From: Schauerella fraxinea
Lineage (GTDB): Bacteria > Pseudomonadota > Gammaproteobacteria > Burkholderiales > Burkholderiaceae_B
Direction: 5' to 3'
Length of the DNA stretch: 64,000 bases
Assembly: GCA_030849965.1 (NCBI GenBank)
Contig: JAVDKL010000001.1
Span: 1,346,554-1,410,553 of the forward strand
In this document: in pieces, positions 45,725 to 55,394 of the stretch
Numbering within the stretch: position 1 is the stretch's first letter
Layout: the number at the start of each line of letters is the position of its first letter
Notes under the pieces: generated by a model
The model's input: only the letters and a program-made list of their open reading frames with translations
Told to the model about the DNA's origin: nothing
The model's database searches: none
Made by a program: the position numbers and the translations under genes

Positions 45725-47970
45725 GCGGAATCCTTCGCGGTAGCGCGGGCCGCCGCGCCAAAGGCCGTGCGTTTGCTGCGCCGGCGATACGTGACGTAGG
45801 CGGGCAGAATCGCCAGCGCAATAATGAGCGCCAGCACGATCAGCGGCCACCAGATGGGGCTATTCCATTCGCGGATCTTGGCGTCACGCAAAACGGGATC
45901 GATCTTCATGTACTGCAGCGTGTTGCGCACCATCTGCGTGGGCTTCGCATTGCCCACCCACTGGTGATAGGCGCCGCCCGAAAAGGGAAAATAGCCGAAC
46001 ATCCACGGTGCATCGCGCTGTACGAGCGTCGTCATTTGATGGATCAACTGCTCTTTTTCCGGCCCGTCATCCAACGTTTTCATCCGCTCGAACAGCTTGT
46101 CGTATTCGGGATTGGCATAGTTGGAGGCGTTTTCACCGTTGTGATCGGCCTTGGCATTGGGGCCGTACAGCAAGAACAGAAAATTCTCGGCGTCCGGATA
46201 ATCGGCTTTCCAGCCCCAGAGGAAAAGTTGTGCCGCGCCGCGGCGCATCTTGTCCTGGAATCGGTTGTAGTCGGTGGCGCGCACGTCCAACTGCACGCCG
46301 ATGCGCGAGAGCTGCCGCCGCATCCAGTCAAATCGGGGATCGGCACCCGCCCCCACCATCGAGTCGTAGTGCAGCACCAAGGGCGCGCCGGTCTTGGTTT
46401 CGCGGCCACTGGGGTAACCGGCTTCGGCCAGCAGGCGGCGCGCTTCATCCAGCGACTTGCGCTGCGGCCGGCCACCCACGTCGTCGTACACGGTTCGATT
46501 CATGCCGGCGGGTGGCGGCTGATAACCCAGCACGCCTGGGGGCACGGGGCCATGCGCCACTTCGGCCTGGCTATTTTCGAACACCGCCACGTATTCGTCC
46601 CAGTTGAACGCAATACTGATGGCCTGGCGCAACTTGCGGTTTTTCTCTTGCTGCTCGGGCGTATCGCCCCGCCCCACCACCGGATCTTTCCAGTTGAAGC
46701 CCATATACCAATTGGACGTCTCGACCGTCGTCGGCAGCGCGATGCCGCGGTCTTGATAGAGCGATGCCTTCTGGGGCGAATCGCTCGCGGCGACCCGCAT
46801 GCTCACGCCGTACTCGCCGCGATCGAGCTGCGGCACGTCGTAATAGCCCTGCAAAAACTTGCCCGACAGCGGAATCGCTTCCTTCTCCAGGCTGAATACG
46901 GCCCGATCGATGAACGGAGTGGGTTTGCCGCAATCGGCGAGCAGGCCTGCCGCGGCATCGCCCGGTTCCCCCTCGCAGGGATACGGCTCGCCATGAAAAT
47001 TGGGATTGCGTTGCATCACATGACGGCGATTTTGAATCGACTCCGTCAACATATAGGGGCCCGTGCCCACCGGCCAGGTATTGAACGACAGATCACGCGC
47101 GGCCATGCCGGGCTGACTGTAAAAACGGTCGGCCTCCCACGGGATCGGTGCCACGAAGGTCATCGCCAGCCAATACTTGAATTGCGGGTACTTGCCCTTG
47201 ATGCGAATACGCAAGGTATACGGGTCGACCGCCTCGATGCCCGGTACATCGGTCGCGCGCAGATCGAGCCACGGCAAATCACGACCGCCCGGGGGCACGC
47301 CTTCGCGCAACTTGGCATCGACCTGCTTGAGTTGGGTGCCGTAGGCCTCGAAACCGACGATGTAATCGGCCATCAACGAGTAGATTGGCGAGGCCACGCG
47401 CGGGCTGGCCAAACGTTTGATGCCGTAGGCGTAATCGGCCGCCGTGAGTTCGCGGGTGCCGGTTTCCTTGAAGTCGGGCACCGCGACGATATCGCTCAGC
47501 GCCTCTGGCGCCAACGGAAAGTACGTGCTTGTGCCGTCGGCTTTCGTCGCAAACGCGGGATGCGGCTGAAACCGCACGCCCTTTCGGATCGGGATGTCGT
47601 AGATGCTCTCGGCAATGCTTTCGCCCGGCGCGTCGTCGGGCAAAGGCTGGCCCTGCGCGTTCACATACCTTGGGGCCAACACCTCGGCTGCGCCGCGCGG
47701 CGTCAGCACATAAGGCCGCTTCAGGTAGTCATAGCCATATAACGGTTCGTATATGTTGTAGGTGAACGTGGTTTCGTCCACCGAATACGACTGCGCCGGA
47801 TCGAGGTATTTGGGCGATCGGCCCGCAAAGGCGGCGAACAACGTATTGTCCGATTCCGCGCCCGCTTCATAGGGACTATTGATCGGACTCGCAGCCGTGG
47901 CAGGGCCCGCCGCACCCGACATGGCGGCGATTCCCAACACGGTATTTCTCAACCATACGATCCAACCCAT
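45721..47970 (-). CDS. Extracellular solute-binding protein family 5, with C-terminal membrane anchor
   Basis: 749 aa. An N-terminal signal (GWIVWLRNTVLGIAAMSGAA) is followed by a family-5 peptide-binding fold: PKYLDPAQSYSVDETTFTYN, KGVRFQPHPAF, GTGPYMLTES, IAFNWDEYVAVFENSQAEVA and WGWKADYPDAENFLFLLYGP. The last ~50 residues contain a strong transmembrane helix (WWPLIVLALIIALAILPAYV) and a basic tail (YRRRSKR), so it is probably tethered to the inner membrane instead of diffusing freely. First gene of the Yej-like operon; AAAGGTGGG precedes ATG at 47970. Larger than E. coli YejA (~600 aa) and apparently a different subgroup. Substrate probably oligopeptides. Confidence 0.88.
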   Translation of the reverse strand: MGWIVWLRNTVLGIAAMSGAAGPATAASPINSPYEAGAESDNTLFAAFAGRSPKYLDPAQSYSVDETTFTYNIYEPLYGYDYLKRPYVLTPRGAAEVLAPRYVNAQGQPLPDDAPGESIAESIYDIPIRKGVRFQPHPAFATKADGTSTYFPLAPEALSDIVAVPDFKETGTRELTAADYAYGIKRLASPRVASPIYSLMADYIVGFEAYGTQLKQVDAKLREGVPPGGRDLPWLDLRATDVPGIEAVDPYTLRIRIKGKYPQFKYWLAMTFVAPIPWEADRFYSQPGMAARDLSFNTWPVGTGPYMLTESIQNRRHVMQRNPNFHGEPYPCEGEPGDAAAGLLADCGKPTPFIDRAVFSLEKEAIPLSGKFLQGYYDVPQLDRGEYGVSMRVAASDSPQKASLYQDRGIALPTTVETSNWYMGFNWKDPVVGRGDTPEQQEKNRKLRQAISIAFNWDEYVAVFENSQAEVAHGPVPPGVLGYQPPPAGMNRTVYDDVGGRPQRKSLDEARRLLAEAGYPSGRETKTGAPLVLHYDSMVGAGADPRFDWMRRQLSRIGVQLDVRATDYNRFQDKMRRGAAQLFLWGWKADYPDAENFLFLLYGPNAKADHNGENASNYANPEYDKLFERMKTLDDGPEKEQLIHQMTTLVQRDAPWMFGYFPFSGGAYHQWVGNAKPTQMVRNTLQYMKIDPVLRDAKIREWNSPIWWPLIVLALIIALAILPAYVTYRRRSKRTAFGAAARATAKDSA

Positions 47971-48017
47971 GACCCACCTTTCGTGCAAAGCCCACGGAAG
48001 GATAGCAAACGCCGTTT

Positions 48018-48665
48018 TTATCGGTCACATTGGGCTTGGCGCCAGCAGTCATAGCGCCACTGCCAGGGCGCTTTGGGATCGCGTTCGGCCCACAATCCGC
48101 GGCGCGCGGCGCTCGCCTGCGACTGCAAACCGGGCAACGTCTTGTCGCGCAGATACTCGCCTTTGCGCGCGGTATAGGCCCAGGCGAATCCCGCACGCAC
48201 CTGCTCGCGGCTGGCCGTGTCCCCATCGGGCGCGACCAGATCGCAAATGCTGCGCTTGTACTGATCGGTGTCGTAGCAGCGCGCGGTAACCGTTTTACCG
48301 GCCAACCACTGGCCCAAATGATCCTGCGATGCATTGCTGAACGGCTGCCCCGGCTGTTTGCTGCCGTGGCCCTGCTCCGGGGCATCGATGCTGTCCAGAC
48401 GAATCTTGATCTGCTCGCCCGAAACGGTGAGGAACGTGACCGTGTCGCCATCGGCGATGCGCACGACGCGACCGCTGTAAGTGCCGCGACCAGGCGCCGA
48501 CGCCGTGCGGCTGGCTGCGCCACTCCCTTTGCTGGCGGTATCGCGATGCTCAGCCGGAACGCCATTGGGTCCCATCGCCGACACATCGATATTCCAATAA
48601 GCGGCCAACGATCCGGTCAAGGCCACCAAGCCGGCGATCACGATGCCGGCAACTTTCTTTTTCAT
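48018..48665 (-). CDS. Exported thermonuclease (SNase-like)
   Basis: 215 aa. A basic start and hydrophobic segment (KKKVAGIVIAGLVALTGSLA) direct export or membrane anchoring. The SNase domain shows IADGDTVTFL (Ca-binding Asp), IRLDSIDAPEQGH (catalytic Arg, Asp and Glu cluster) and DQYKRSICDLV (second catalytic Arg region), then VRAGFAWAYTARKGEYL and a C-terminal DPKAPWQWR. The family cleaves DNA and RNA with Ca. ATG at 48665 was chosen for its clean signal; a GTG at 48707 would overlap corA and add 14 residues. Confidence 0.9.
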   Translation of the reverse strand: MKKKVAGIVIAGLVALTGSLAAYWNIDVSAMGPNGVPAEHRDTASKGSGAASRTASAPGRGTYSGRVVRIADGDTVTFLTVSGEQIKIRLDSIDAPEQGHGSKQPGQPFSNASQDHLGQWLAGKTVTARCYDTDQYKRSICDLVAPDGDTASREQVRAGFAWAYTARKGEYLRDKTLPGLQSQASAARRGLWAERDPKAPWQWRYDCWRQAQCDR

Positions 48666-48697
48666 ACGCTGGCGAAACTGCCTGGTGATGCGACGCG

Positions 48698-49852
48698 TCA
48701 AAGCCACCCCGTCTTACGAAAACGCCAATAGAGAAAACTGCAGGCAGACACGATCACGCCGAGCGTGACCGGATAGCCGTACACCGCTTTGAGTTCGGGC
48801 ATGTGTTCGAAGTTCATGCCGTAGATGCCTGCGATCGCCGTGGGCACGGCCAGGATGGCTGCCCAAGCCGCAAGCTTACGCGTCGTATCGTTCTGCGCCG
48901 ATTGCCCGATCATCAGACTCGCTTCGAACGCAAACGCCAGCGCCTCACGAAAAGAATTGATGAGTTCATCCACCCGCACGACCCGGTCGGCGACCTCGCC
49001 GAAGTAAGGCCGCGCATGCACATCGATGTTCGACACCTCCACCCGCGACAGCCGCCGGCAGATTTCAGCCAGCGGCGAGATTGCCGCGTGAATGCGCAGC
49101 AGATCGCGTCGTTGACGATAGACACGGCGCACATCCGAATCTTTCTGACCGCGAATCAACAATTTCTGCTCGGCATTCTCGACCACATGCTCGAGCTTGG
49201 TGGCGGCCGCCACATAGCGATCGACCAGCAAATCGAGCAGTTCGGCCGCGACGAAGTCGCTGCCGCGCGCCAACAATTCCGGCGCATTCTCCAGCCGCTC
49301 GCGCAGTTCGCGATGCGTGGACACCGCACCGCGGCGCACCGTGAGCAGGTAGCCTTTGCCGATCAGGATCTGCGTTTCGCCGAAAATCGGACGTTCGTTG
49401 CCCACCTCGACGGTGATCGCCACCACCAATACGGCGTTGCCGAAGTCGATGATCTTGGGCCGGCGATGCGGGGCCAATAACTCTTCTTCTGCTTTACAGC
49501 CAATATTCAGTTCGGCGCTCACACGCTTGAGCAATTCTGGATCGGGATCTTTCAGGCCCAGCCAGATCAGGCCATGTTGACGCGAGACGACATCGTGCAG
49601 ATTGTCGAGCGACACATCCTGGCCGCGCTTGCCATCCACATAGCAAATCGACGCCACGACTGCCCCACCATGAGGGTCGGAAGGCGGGTCGCCCGCTGCA
49701 GGAGCCGCCGCAGTGTCGGAGACCGGCGGTTCATCCCTCCCTTCGCCCACGACAGGATCGTCGGCGAAGTCCTCGGAGAAGGTGTCGTCCTGCGCGTCGT
49801 CATCCTGCACTTTGGCGGGGTCCGCATCGAACGGACGTTCGGTTTTCGCCAT
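48698..49852 (-). CDS. CorA family divalent metal cation transporter
   Basis: 384 aa. It has an acidic ~70-residue N-terminal extension, a cytoplasmic funnel domain and two C-terminal membrane helices separated by the YGMNFEHMPEL loop that holds the GMN selectivity motif. The basic C-terminus RFRKTGWL is typical. Imports Mg2+ (or Co2+/Ni2+, or exports Zn2+ in the ZntB branch); the intact GMN and the E at the fourth position after it favour CorA-type Mg uptake. MAKTERPFDADPAK at 49852 was chosen; the frame to 49924 has no site. It lies 32 nt before the nuclease gene on the same strand. Confidence 0.9.
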   Translation of the reverse strand: MAKTERPFDADPAKVQDDDAQDDTFSEDFADDPVVGEGRDEPPVSDTAAAPAAGDPPSDPHGGAVVASICYVDGKRGQDVSLDNLHDVVSRQHGLIWLGLKDPDPELLKRVSAELNIGCKAEEELLAPHRRPKIIDFGNAVLVVAITVEVGNERPIFGETQILIGKGYLLTVRRGAVSTHRELRERLENAPELLARGSDFVAAELLDLLVDRYVAAATKLEHVVENAEQKLLIRGQKDSDVRRVYRQRRDLLRIHAAISPLAEICRRLSRVEVSNIDVHARPYFGEVADRVVRVDELINSFREALAFAFEASLMIGQSAQNDTTRKLAAWAAILAVPTAIAGIYGMNFEHMPELKAVYGYPVTLGVIVSACSFLYWRFRKTGWL

Positions 49853-50276
49853 GGCTGCCTCATATCTTGTAGGGAGTGCGCGGTCCGCAGCGCATCGCCC
49901 AAAATGTCGCGCCGATGATATCACCGGCGTCCCGCGATGCGCATTGGATCAAGGGTCGAACGCGTCACCGCGCGCACCGCATACGGCGGGCCTGCATCGC
50001 GCGCATGCGACTGCGTCTTCGATTCGACCTGCGTGTGCGATTCGATATGGCATTGCGGTCAGTGGCTGATTGCACATCGATGCCTCGATCGGCCAATCGC
50101 TGGGTCGTGTTCTTGCCCCATGCGAGGCCGATGAAAAGTGAGTAGGTACTGCGCTTGCTGCATGCTGCGCCGGATCGGGTCGCACGGCGAGGTTGTACGG
50201 CGCGTTCGCGATCGCCGGTTCGCCGACCGCTCGCCTTCGAACGCGCATCACCACCTTTCGCAACAGGATCATTGCC
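49853..50276. other. Divergent intergenic region, nothing recognised
   Basis: About 420 bp between corA and the first DUF72 gene. It must contain promoters of both but I see no convincing -35/-10 pair, no Mg-sensing leader structure that I can name, and no coding frame with family features (frames here are shadow-like, Arg/Ser-rich). Confidence 0.4.
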
Positions 50277-51194
50277 ATGGCGCCAAGCGTCACACCTGCT
50301 CGCCCAACCGCGCTGCGCATCGGCATCTCGGGTTGGCGCTATCCCCCGTGGCGCGGCACCTTCTATCCCGACGATCTCCGCCAAGCCGACGAGTTGTTGT
50401 ACGCGTCGCACCAACTGCCTACGATCGAAATCAACGGCACCTTCTACAGTCTGCAAACGCCGGAACGCTTTGCAACGTGGGCCGCATCCACGCCGAACGG
50501 CTTTGTGTTCAGCGTCAAAGCGCCGCGCTACATCACGCACATCCGGCGGCTGCGCGACATCGAAGAGCCGCTGGCCAATTTTTTTGCATCCGGCCTTTTC
50601 GCGTTGAAGGAAAAACTCGGACCCGTGCTGTGGCAGTTTCCGCCCAGTCTGGCATTCGACGAAGCGCGCTTCGAGGCATTTGCGCGCGCGCTGCCTGCCG
50701 ACACCGAATCCGCTGCACGGTTGGCGCACAAGCACAGCCACCGTCTGGATGGCCGCGCGATGATGACAGCCGACGCGCCGATGCCGTTGCGCCATGCGAT
50801 CGAAGTGCGCCACGAGAGCTTCGAGAACGATGCGTTCATCGATCTGATGAAAGCCCACAACATTGCGATCGTCACTGCCGACACCGCCGGCAAGTGGCCA
50901 CGCCTGTCTGCGGCCACCGCCGATTTCGCGTACGTGCGATTGCATGGCGACAGCGCGCTTTACAGCAGCGGCTACACCGAAGACGCGATCGCACAGTGGG
51001 CCCGCACGTTGTATGGCTGGTCGCGCGGCGAAGACACACCCTTGCCCGGAAGCCGCGTGGGCGCGCGTCCTCCGGTCGATCGTGCACGCGATGTTTACTG
51101 CTACTTCGACAATGATTTGAAGGTGAAGTCGCCACGCGATGCACGTCGTTTGATGAGCGCTTTGCATTTGCCGATGGCACCAATCGAAACATAA
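50277..51194 (+). CDS. DUF72 domain protein (first copy)
   Basis: 305 aa of the YecE/DUF72 TIM-barrel-like family. The start is LRIGISGWRYPPWRGTFYP, followed by EINGTFYSLQTPERFATWA, FSVKAPRYITHIRRLRD, LGPVLWQFPPSL, HAIEVRHESF and a C-terminal DVYCYFDNDLKVKSPRDA. The biochemical role is not established. AGGA lies eight bases before the ATG; a frame to 50193 was not chosen for lack of a site. A second, quite different DUF72 gene is at 55449-56372. Confidence 0.9.
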   Translation: MAPSVTPARPTALRIGISGWRYPPWRGTFYPDDLRQADELLYASHQLPTIEINGTFYSLQTPERFATWAASTPNGFVFSVKAPRYITHIRRLRDIEEPLANFFASGLFALKEKLGPVLWQFPPSLAFDEARFEAFARALPADTESAARLAHKHSHRLDGRAMMTADAPMPLRHAIEVRHESFENDAFIDLMKAHNIAIVTADTAGKWPRLSAATADFAYVRLHGDSALYSSGYTEDAIAQWARTLYGWSRGEDTPLPGSRVGARPPVDRARDVYCYFDNDLKVKSPRDARRLMSALHLPMAPIET

Positions 51195-51404
51195 TCATGG
51201 GTGCATGCGCTTTCACACCATCTTCGTTTTTGAGATCATGATTGCTGCGTGCACGCGACGAACCGCTTCCTAAACATCAATTAGTTGATCTTTAATTGCA
51301 GATTGCCTTGTCAGCGTGATCCATTCACATAACACTTGCGCTATAAAGCACGGTATTACGCGGCACCACGCTAGACCTTGAACGCTAAAGCGGAGAATAA
51401 ACAC

Positions 51405-52487
51405 ATGGGCTCAACCACACCCAACAAGCCAGACGCGGAGTCGGATCACACATCCGAACCCCATAAGGAACCGGTGGCGACATACCAACAAGCCGTCGAC
51501 GAGGCATTGGATCAATCATTTCCGGCAAGCGATCCGATCCCGCCAAGCGTCGCTGAAAAAGCAGATGCCCCCACTTCCACCGCCAAAGACGAAAAGGACT
51601 GGACCTTGAATTCCGACACCACAAAGACCCCGAAGAAAAGCCCGCGTAAACCGGCTGCCGCCAAAAAGGCCGCACCTGTTGCCGCTGATGCTGTCGCCGC
51701 CACGCCTGCTGCCGCAACCAAGCCCGCAGCCGCCAAGCGCGTGACCAAGAAGCCCGCCGCCAAGAAGTCGACGGCTGCGACCACGACCGCCGCCACGACC
51801 GCCCCCGCTAAGAAAGCGACGGCCAAGAAAGCGACCGTCAAGAAAGCTGTCGCCAAGAAGTCGACCGCCAAAACGGCTACCGCCACCAAGGCCGTGAAGA
51901 AAGCGACGACCAAGAAGGCTGCCGCCAAGCCGGCCACCGCCAAGAAAGCGACGGCCACCAAGTCGACCGCCAAGAAGGCCACCGTGAAGAAGGCTGCCGC
52001 GACGAAAGCCGCCAGCAAGTCCTCCGCCAAAAAAGCCACGACCAAAAAAGTCGCCGCGAAATCGGCAACGGCCAAGAAAGCCACGGTAAAGAAAGCCGTC
52101 GCCAAGAAAGCCACGGCAAAGAAAGCGGTCGCCAAGAAGTCGCCCGCCAAGAAAGTTGCGGTAAAGAAAGCGCCGGCTAAAGCGGCCGTCAAAAAAGCAG
52201 CCAAGAAGGCCGCCAAGAAAGTCGCCGTGAAAAAAGCGCCGGCCAAGAAGGCCGCCGTCAAGAAAGCACCGGCCAAAAAAGCCGCTGCCAAGAAATCGGT
52301 CGCCAAGAAAGCCAGCGTGAAGAAAAGCGCCGTTAAGTCGACGCCCAAGAAAGCCACCGCCAAGAAAGCCGCCACCAAGAAGACCCCGGTGACGCGCGCG
52401 GCCGCCAAGAAGTCGACGGCCACGAAATCGACCGCCAAGAAAGCCACGGTCAAAAAGACCCAAGCCAAGAAAGCCACGCGCCGTTAA
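51405..52487 (+). CDS. Histone H1-like/AlgP-like KKA-repeat protein with an N-terminal SFPASDP motif
   Basis: 360 aa. The first ~70 residues are acidic and contain [20 protein letters not shown], a short motif known from small proteobacterial proteins of unknown function. From about residue 70 to the end the protein is nearly all Lys/Ala/Thr/Val in [12 protein letters not shown] and AKKS units, as in Bordetella BpH1 and Pseudomonas AlgP, which bind DNA non-specifically. Likely nucleoid compaction. GGAG nine bases before ATG fixes the start. Repeat number probably varies between strains. A terminator follows. Confidence 0.87.
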   Translation: MGSTTPNKPDAESDHTSEPHKEPVATYQQAVDEALDQSFPASDPIPPSVAEKADAPTSTAKDEKDWTLNSDTTKTPKKSPRKPAAAKKAAPVAADAVAATPAAATKPAAAKRVTKKPAAKKSTAATTTAATTAPAKKATAKKATVKKAVAKKSTAKTATATKAVKKATTKKAAAKPATAKKATATKSTAKKATVKKAAATKAASKSSAKKATTKKVAAKSATAKKATVKKAVAKKATAKKAVAKKSPAKKVAVKKAPAKAAVKKAAKKAAKKVAVKKAPAKKAAVKKAPAKKAAAKKSVAKKASVKKSAVKSTPKKATAKKAATKKTPVTRAAAKKSTATKSTAKKATVKKTQAKKATRR

Positions 52488-52549
52488 TGCGCGCGCGTCT
52501 CGCGAGCGGATATCCGCTTGAACGATGACGCCGCAGCATCAAGCGCAAG

Positions 52550-52580
52550 AATGCCACCCCGAGGGGTGGCATTTTTTTTA
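52550..52580 (+). terminator. Intrinsic terminator of the H1-like gene
   Basis: A 10-bp stem atgccacccc / ggggtggcat with a tight loop, followed by eight T. Confidence 0.93.
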
Positions 52581-52617
52581 CCGGCGGCAATGGCATCAGG
52601 CAGCGAACGCCCCTGCA

Positions 52618-54711
52618 CTATTGCCAGATCGATCGGATGCGGCTGGCGATATCGATGCGTTTTTCGGTGAGCGCCGGATCCGCTGGCGGCAGCGGCCCCA
52701 ATGCCGGCGGTTTGGGCAGCAACTCGAACTGCGCCAGCATGCTGTCCGGAATGAAGCGCGTGCGCGACCCGTACACATGGCGATCGCCCATGGCGCTTTG
52801 CTGATGCACGTAAAACCGTTGCGGCACCACCAATTGCAGTTGCTCCTTGGCGCGGGTCATCGCCACATAAAGCAAGCGACGCTCTTCCTCGATTTCTTCG
52901 CTGCTGCCCGTGGCCATATCGGACGGGATACAGCCGTCGACCACATTCAGCACATATACGGCTTTCCATTCCTGCCCTTTGGCCGAATGAATCGTCGACA
53001 GGATCATGTAATCCTCGTCGCGTAGCGGCACACCGGATTCGTCGCTGGTGGCGTCCGGCGGATCGAGGGTGAGCTCGGTCAGAAAACGTTCGCGCGTGCC
53101 ATAGCTCGCGGCGATACGCGCCAGCTGATCGAGATCGGCGCGGCGTACCGCATGATCGTCGTACAGGCGCTCGAGTTGCGCCCCGTACCAGCCGATCGTG
53201 AGATCGATATCGGCAGGCCAGCTCAACCCCGGCGCGCGCAGTTGCGCGTAGCACGCGGCAAACGCCGCCCAGTCTTCTGCCGACGCGCCGGCAGGCTTGA
53301 AGGCACTCACCACCTCGGAAGACGCACGCGAACCCATCAGGGTGTCCATCAATTTGCCTGCGGTGGCCGGGCCGATTCCGGGGATCAACTGTGCCACCCG
53401 AAAGCCCGCAATGCGCGACTGCGGGTTGTGCGCGAAGCGCAACACGGCCAGCACATCCTTGATATGCGCGGCTTCCAGAAACTTCAATCCGCCGAACTTC
53501 ACGAAAGGGATGTTGCGCCGGGTGAGTTCGAGTTCGACCGCCGCGCTATGACTGGAGGTGCGAAACAGCACCGCCTGCGATTTGAGCGTGGCCCCCGCTT
53601 CGCGGTTGGCCAGCGCCTGATCGGCAATCCACCTCGCCTGCCCCGCATCGTCGCTCACGGTGACCAGTGCCGGGCGCTGAGGCGACGGCCGATCCGTCCA
53701 AAGGTTCTTGGCGAACCGTTCGCGCGCCAGGCCGATGACCGCATTCGACGCATCGAGAATGGATTGCGTCGACCGATAATTGCGATCGAGCGTGATCACC
53801 CGTGCAGGCTGTGAAAAATGCTGCGGGAAATCGAGGATGTTGCGCACCGTGGCGGCGCGAAACGAGTAAATCGATTGGGCATCATCGCCCACCACCGTCA
53901 CGCCCTGCCCCGTGGGCTTCATGGCCAGCAGCACCTTGGCCTGCAGCACATTGGTGTCCTGGTACTCGTCCACCAGCACATAATCGAAGCGATTGCCCAC
54001 ATCGCGCGCGATCTCGGCATCGCCCATCATCTCGGCCCAGTACAGCAGCAGGTCGTCGTAATCGAGCACATGCTGGTCCTGTTTGGCCAAGATGTAGGCC
54101 CGAAACAGTTGCTTGAGCTGATCCTCCCACTGCGCGCACCATGGAAACGACGACTTGAGCACGTCGGCCAACGACGCTTGGCTGTTGACCACCCGCGAAT
54201 ACACCGACAAGCACGTGCCCTTGAGCGGGAACCGCGTTTTGGTCTGCGTAAATCCCAACTCGTGGCGCAGCATGCCGATCATGTCTTCGGCGTCGCCCCG
54301 ATCCAGAATCGTGAACGTCTCCGATAACCCGATGCGCGGCGCGCAGTCGCGCAGCAGCCGCGCACCGATGCTGTGGAAGGTGCCCGCCCAAGGCAATGAG
54401 GGCGGTGCGTAGCCGCTGCGCATCCCCAACGCGCGCTGCAGCACGCTGCCCACACGCCGTTCCATCTCCATGGCGGCGCGGCGCGAAAAGGTAAGCAGCA
54501 GCATGCGTTGCGGATCCGCGCCATTGCGAATCAAGTGCACCACCCGGTGCGCGAGTGTGTTGGTTTTACCGGAACCGGCGCCGGCAATGACCAACAAAGG
54601 GGTGTGCTGACCGTCCGCGACGCCGTGTTCGACGGCCTCGCGTTGGGCGGTGTTGAGCTCGTCCAGGGGGTCGGACGGAGCAGGCTGGGAAGGCGCGGGC
54701 ATTGGGGTCAT
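52618..54711 (-). CDS. UvrD/Rep-family superfamily I DNA helicase
   Basis: 697 aa ATP-dependent 3'-5' helicase. The Q motif is LNTAQREAV (~19-27), Walker A is GAGSGKT (44-50), and motif Ia is TFSRRAAMEM. Walker B is VDEYQDTN, motif III is VVGDDAQSIYSFRAA, motif IV is LDRNYRST, motif V is ILSTIHSAKGQEWKAVYVL and motif VI is EERRLLYVAMTRAKEQL. Shorter than true UvrD, closer to Rep/PcrA-like housekeeping-plus helicases. A LexA-type box lies 13 nt upstream, pointing to SOS induction. The start at 54711 is uncertain: a -10-like TAAAAT ends only 6 nt before it, so the mRNA may be leaderless or start further upstream. Confidence 0.92.
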   Translation of the reverse strand: MTPMPAPSQPAPSDPLDELNTAQREAVEHGVADGQHTPLLVIAGAGSGKTNTLAHRVVHLIRNGADPQRMLLLTFSRRAAMEMERRVGSVLQRALGMRSGYAPPSLPWAGTFHSIGARLLRDCAPRIGLSETFTILDRGDAEDMIGMLRHELGFTQTKTRFPLKGTCLSVYSRVVNSQASLADVLKSSFPWCAQWEDQLKQLFRAYILAKQDQHVLDYDDLLLYWAEMMGDAEIARDVGNRFDYVLVDEYQDTNVLQAKVLLAMKPTGQGVTVVGDDAQSIYSFRAATVRNILDFPQHFSQPARVITLDRNYRSTQSILDASNAVIGLARERFAKNLWTDRPSPQRPALVTVSDDAGQARWIADQALANREAGATLKSQAVLFRTSSHSAAVELELTRRNIPFVKFGGLKFLEAAHIKDVLAVLRFAHNPQSRIAGFRVAQLIPGIGPATAGKLMDTLMGSRASSEVVSAFKPAGASAEDWAAFAACYAQLRAPGLSWPADIDLTIGWYGAQLERLYDDHAVRRADLDQLARIAASYGTRERFLTELTLDPPDATSDESGVPLRDEDYMILSTIHSAKGQEWKAVYVLNVVDGCIPSDMATGSSEEIEEERRLLYVAMTRAKEQLQLVVPQRFYVHQQSAMGDRHVYGSRTRFIPDSMLAQFELLPKPPALGPLPPADPALTEKRIDIASRIRSIWQ

Positions 54712-54723
54712 ACGATTATTTTA

Positions 54724-54739
54724 CTGTATGGGCATACAG
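54724..54739. promoter_or_regulatory. LexA (SOS) box upstream of the helicase gene
   Basis: CTGTATGGGCATACAG, a 7-2-7 inverted repeat that fits the LexA consensus CTGT-N8-ACAG exactly in its invariant bases. It is adjacent to a minus-strand -10-like TAAAAT (54723-54718), so LexA binding would cover the promoter. Confidence 0.7.
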
Positions 54740-54902
54740 ATGTTTTTGAGCGGCAATTCGCTTGCTGAAACAAGGGTAGCGTTATTAAGCGGGCACAGCG
54801 TTTGCGTCATGGCAATCACATGATTATTTGTGATGTCGACACGTATGGTGATTTTCGCCGACGTTCGAATCTATTTACCAAGCCCTTAAAGGAGCCCACA
54901 AC

Positions 54903-55358
54903 ATGTCCGACAAAATTACGACACTGCTGAACGAACTGGTGGAAACCTCGAAGAATGGCGAATTGGGTTTCAAAGCCGCCGCCGAAGATGCCAAGAACCC
55001 GCAATTGAAGACGGTGTTTGCGCGTCGCGCTAGCGACTGCGCCTCGGGCGCTGCTGAGCTGCAAGCGCTGGTGTCGCAACTGGGTGGCAAGCCTGAAGAT
55101 AGCGGCACCGTTGCCGGCGCTGTGCATCGCGGTTGGTTGAACCTGAAGGCCGCCGTTACGGGTCGCAGCGATCTGTCGATCCTGGAAGAGTGCGAAAAAG
55201 GCGAAGACGTTGCCAAGAAGAACTACGGCGACGCGCTCAAAGAGCCGTTGCCTGAGAACGTCCGCGCAGTCGTGCAAAAGCAATACGACGGCGTGCTGAA
55301 GAATCACGATCAGATCCGTGATCTTCGCAACGAATACCGCGACGCCGAAAAGGCTTAA
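54903..55358 (+). CDS. PA2169-family (DUF2383) four-helix-bundle protein
   Basis: 151 aa, ferritin-like helical protein: ITTLLNELVETSKNGELGFK at the start, FARRASDCASGAAELQALV, then LSILEECEKGEDVAKKNYGD and a C-terminal helix. This matches the DUF2383/PA2169 family of small stress-associated proteins without known reaction. AAAGGAG eight bases before ATG is a strong site. It diverges from the SOS-regulated helicase, so the LexA box could in principle touch both promoters, though it is ~165 nt from this start. Confidence 0.88.
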   Translation: MSDKITTLLNELVETSKNGELGFKAAAEDAKNPQLKTVFARRASDCASGAAELQALVSQLGGKPEDSGTVAGAVHRGWLNLKAAVTGRSDLSILEECEKGEDVAKKNYGDALKEPLPENVRAVVQKQYDGVLKNHDQIRDLRNEYRDAEKA

Positions 55359-55394
55359 GCGGAAAACGGTGCCTTAACCGGCGCCGGTACCATA

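Noticed and set aside
51512-52477. Minus-strand frame with long Phe/Leu/Ala-rich repeats opposite the H1-like gene
   Set aside because: It is the reverse complement of AAG/GCC repeats, giving a false 'membrane' protein; no start signal.
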